From Rouxiella sp. WC2420 (lineage in GTDB: Bacteria; Pseudomonadota; Gammaproteobacteria; Enterobacterales; Enterobacteriaceae), in NCBI RefSeq assembly GCF_041200025.1, contig NZ_CP165628.1, positions 3,782,001 through 3,846,000 on the forward strand: a stretch of 64,000 nucleotides of DNA, given 5' to 3'. This document shows, piece after piece, positions 62,595 to 64,000 of this stretch. Both the position numbers and the translations under genes were made by a program. Position 1 is the first letter of the stretch. Every line of letters starts with the position of its first letter. Under the pieces are notes generated by a model that saw nothing but the letters and a program-made list of their open reading frames with translations, was not told where the DNA came from and searched no databases.

Positions 62595-62652
62595 TAGTGC
62601 CTCTGTTCACTGCTATTCTTAATAAAGTCTATCAGTTCTGTCAGAAACCTTT

Positions 62653-62682
62653 GATGACAATATTGTCATCAACTTGTCATCA
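62653..62682. promoter_or_regulatory. CusR/CopR-type box
   Basis: GATGACAATATTGTCATC (62653-62670) is a perfect 18-bp palindrome with the CusR box core ATGACAA-N2-TTGTCAT. A third half-site TTGTCATCA (62674-62682) repeats with an 11-base period, one helical turn. It stands between the response regulator and the DUF5666 gene and could control both. Confidence 0.75.
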
Positions 62683-62836
62683 GCAGGTCCCTGTTTGTCG
62701 TTCACTCTTACTATTATTAGTAAACAGAGTTAAACCAAGTAGCTGTTTTTCTTGGGTGATGCATTACCTGCTCTTTCCTCGATGGAACGAGCTTTGACTT
62801 CCTGTCAGTTTCTCATACGAAAATTTGGAGAGTAAT

Positions 62837-63457
62837 ATGATTAAGTCCTCACGCCTTGCCGGTCTGCTTTTATCTTCGCTGCTGATGACCAGCGGTGCTT
62901 TCGCAGCAGATGCCAGCAACGTTATCAAACCTACTCGTGGCACTATCGACTCAGTGACGCCAACGTCTCTGGTTCTGACCACCCGCTCTGGCGACAAGCT
63001 GGACGTTAAATTGACTGACCAGACTAAAATCACTCAGGTTACCGAAGGCAAACTCACTGATATCAAGGCAGACAGCTTTATCGGTACTGCGGCAGTTCCT
63101 CAGGCCAACGGCACGCTGAAAGCGCTGGAAGTTCACGTTTTCGCACCAAGCCTGCGCGGCAGCGGCGAAGGCTTTAACCCGTTTGAATCTGCCGATGGCA
63201 AAATCAACACCATGACTAACGGCACCGTCGGCAAGCTGGTTAACAGCAATGGCCGCACCCTGACCGTTAAATATCAGAACGGCGAAAAAACGGTAATCGT
63301 TCCAGATAATGTTCCAGTAGTTCTGCTGGCGCCGGGCGATCGTAGCCTGCTGAAAGCGGGTGCTCACATCGTTCTGTTCCCGGTTAAAGATGCGCAGGGC
63401 GCACTGGCAGCTCGCGGTATTGCAGCCGGTAAAGATGGCGTAACCCCACCGATGTAA
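62837..63457 (+). CDS. Secreted DUF5666-domain protein
   Basis: The 206-residue product has a Sec signal peptide (MIKSSRLAGLLLSSLLMTSG, cleaved near AFAADA) and two repeated beta-rich segments. The first is TRGTIDSVTPTSLVLTT and the second TNGTVGKLVNSNGRTLTV, each followed by a charged strand pattern, as in DUF5666. Function is unknown. GGAG precedes the ATG at 62837. It lies between the CusR-type box and a cytochrome b561-type gene on the same strand, so a role in the same stress or redox response is inferred. Confidence 0.85.
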   Translation: MIKSSRLAGLLLSSLLMTSGAFAADASNVIKPTRGTIDSVTPTSLVLTTRSGDKLDVKLTDQTKITQVTEGKLTDIKADSFIGTAAVPQANGTLKALEVHVFAPSLRGSGEGFNPFESADGKINTMTNGTVGKLVNSNGRTLTVKYQNGEKTVIVPDNVPVVLLAPGDRSLLKAGAHIVLFPVKDAQGALAARGIAAGKDGVTPPM

Positions 63458-63567
63458 TTTGGCTTTTGTCATTGATAACTAGTTATGATTAACAGCTTCG
63501 GTCCGCCTCCCTCACGTGTCTGCGTTTCAGGGCGGATCGAAGCTGACCTCCCTCCAAGGACACTCTG

Positions 63568-64000
63568 ATGCGTAAAAAAAGAATCCATCCCTGGCCGGTG
63601 AGAGTTTGTCATTGGGTCAATCTGCTGGTGATGATTGGCATGGTGATGAGCGGTTGGGGTATTTATAACGCCGACCCCATTTTCAGTTTTACTTTCCCGC
63701 AAAGCGCCACGCTGGGCGGCTGGCTGGGTGGCAACATTGGTTGGCATCTGGCGGTGATGTGGGTATTGGCAGCCAATGGGCTGTTTTATGTTCTCTGGGG
63801 GCTGTTTAGCGGTCACTTTAAACAACGATTTTTTCCGTTTACTCCCTCCTCCGTATGGCATGATTTTGTCGGCGCTTTGCGCCTGCGTTTGTCGCATAAA
63901 TCAAACCAATACAATGCGGTGCAAAAGCTGATGTATGTTGGCGTCCTGCTATTGGGGCTGTTGCTGGTGCTTTCTGGGCTGTCAATCTGGAAACCGGTGC
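63568..64000 (+). CDS. Cytochrome b561/b6-domain membrane protein, 3' end beyond window
   Basis: The frame is open from an ATG at 63568 (AAGGA 8 bases upstream) to the window end, giving 144 residues. The start MRKKRIHPWPVRVCHWVNLL carries the heme-ligand His typical of di-heme cytochrome b subunits. Membrane segments follow at about 14-32, 58-78 and 122-140, with a second His in GWHLAVMW. Such proteins pass quinone electrons to a partner oxidoreductase, often a molybdoenzyme. The partner would lie beyond the window. It probably forms an operon with the DUF5666 gene. Confidence 0.85.
   Translation, partial: MRKKRIHPWPVRVCHWVNLLVMIGMVMSGWGIYNADPIFSFTFPQSATLGGWLGGNIGWHLAVMWVLAANGLFYVLWGLFSGHFKQRFFPFTPSSVWHDFVGALRLRLSHKSNQYNAVQKLMYVGVLLLGLLLVLSGLSIWKPV

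Overview
The window is a stretch of chromosome from a gamma-proteobacterium of the order Enterobacterales, most likely the Yersiniaceae (a Rahnella/Ewingella/Rouxiella/Serratia-type genome). The evidence is block-by-block gene order like E. coli, proteins that align closely with their E. coli counterparts, ERIC-type palindromes between genes, and blocks joined differently from E. coli. No rRNA, tRNA, CRISPR array, prophage, insertion sequence or transposase is seen. The genus is an inference.

Layout. 1-7 kb: cydC (3' part), aat, infA, clpA/clpS, cspD and a ybjX/VirK gene; the serine tRNA gene and macAB found here in E. coli are absent. 7-23 kb: ybjD, lysO, poxB, ltaE, ybjT, ybjS, amiD, the arginine transporter artPIQM, then cdd and maeA. 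23-35 kb: sanA, the galactose transporter mglBAC with its regulator galS, yeiB, folE, an extra MFS exporter/LysR pair, and yeiG. 36.6-46 kb: glutathione importer gsiABCD, isoaspartyl peptidase iaaA, a miniature DeoR-type protein, and moeA-moeB. 46-55.6 kb: ybiT, tsx, and the choline-to-glycine-betaine locus betIBA/betT. 57.5-64 kb: a membrane endonuclease/exonuclease/phosphatase-fold protein, eptB, a CusRS-type two-component system, a secreted DUF5666 protein and the start of a cytochrome b561-type gene.

How genes work together. Several modules carry readable control signals. The mgl and galS promoters share the same CRP-site plus GalS-operator layout. cdd and tsx, for nucleoside breakdown and uptake, each have a CRP site. 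ybjX has a PhoP-box-like site spaced correctly from a -10. betI and betT flank a palindromic BetI operator. A perfect CusR-type palindrome lies between the response regulator and the DUF5666/cytochrome genes.

The most unusual content is two roughly 1.9-kb gene-free clusters (34.6-36.6 kb and 55.6-57.5 kb). They are built from hairpin-rich modular repeats: A-type units of about 285 bp and B-type units of about 650 bp. Both clusters sit between converging genes. They share a 47-bp end sequence in opposite orientation (45/47 identical by eye) that contains transcription-terminator structures. The A units contain conserved-looking open frames that do not behave as genes. I could not assign these clusters to a repeat family I know; they are the best candidate here for something undescribed.
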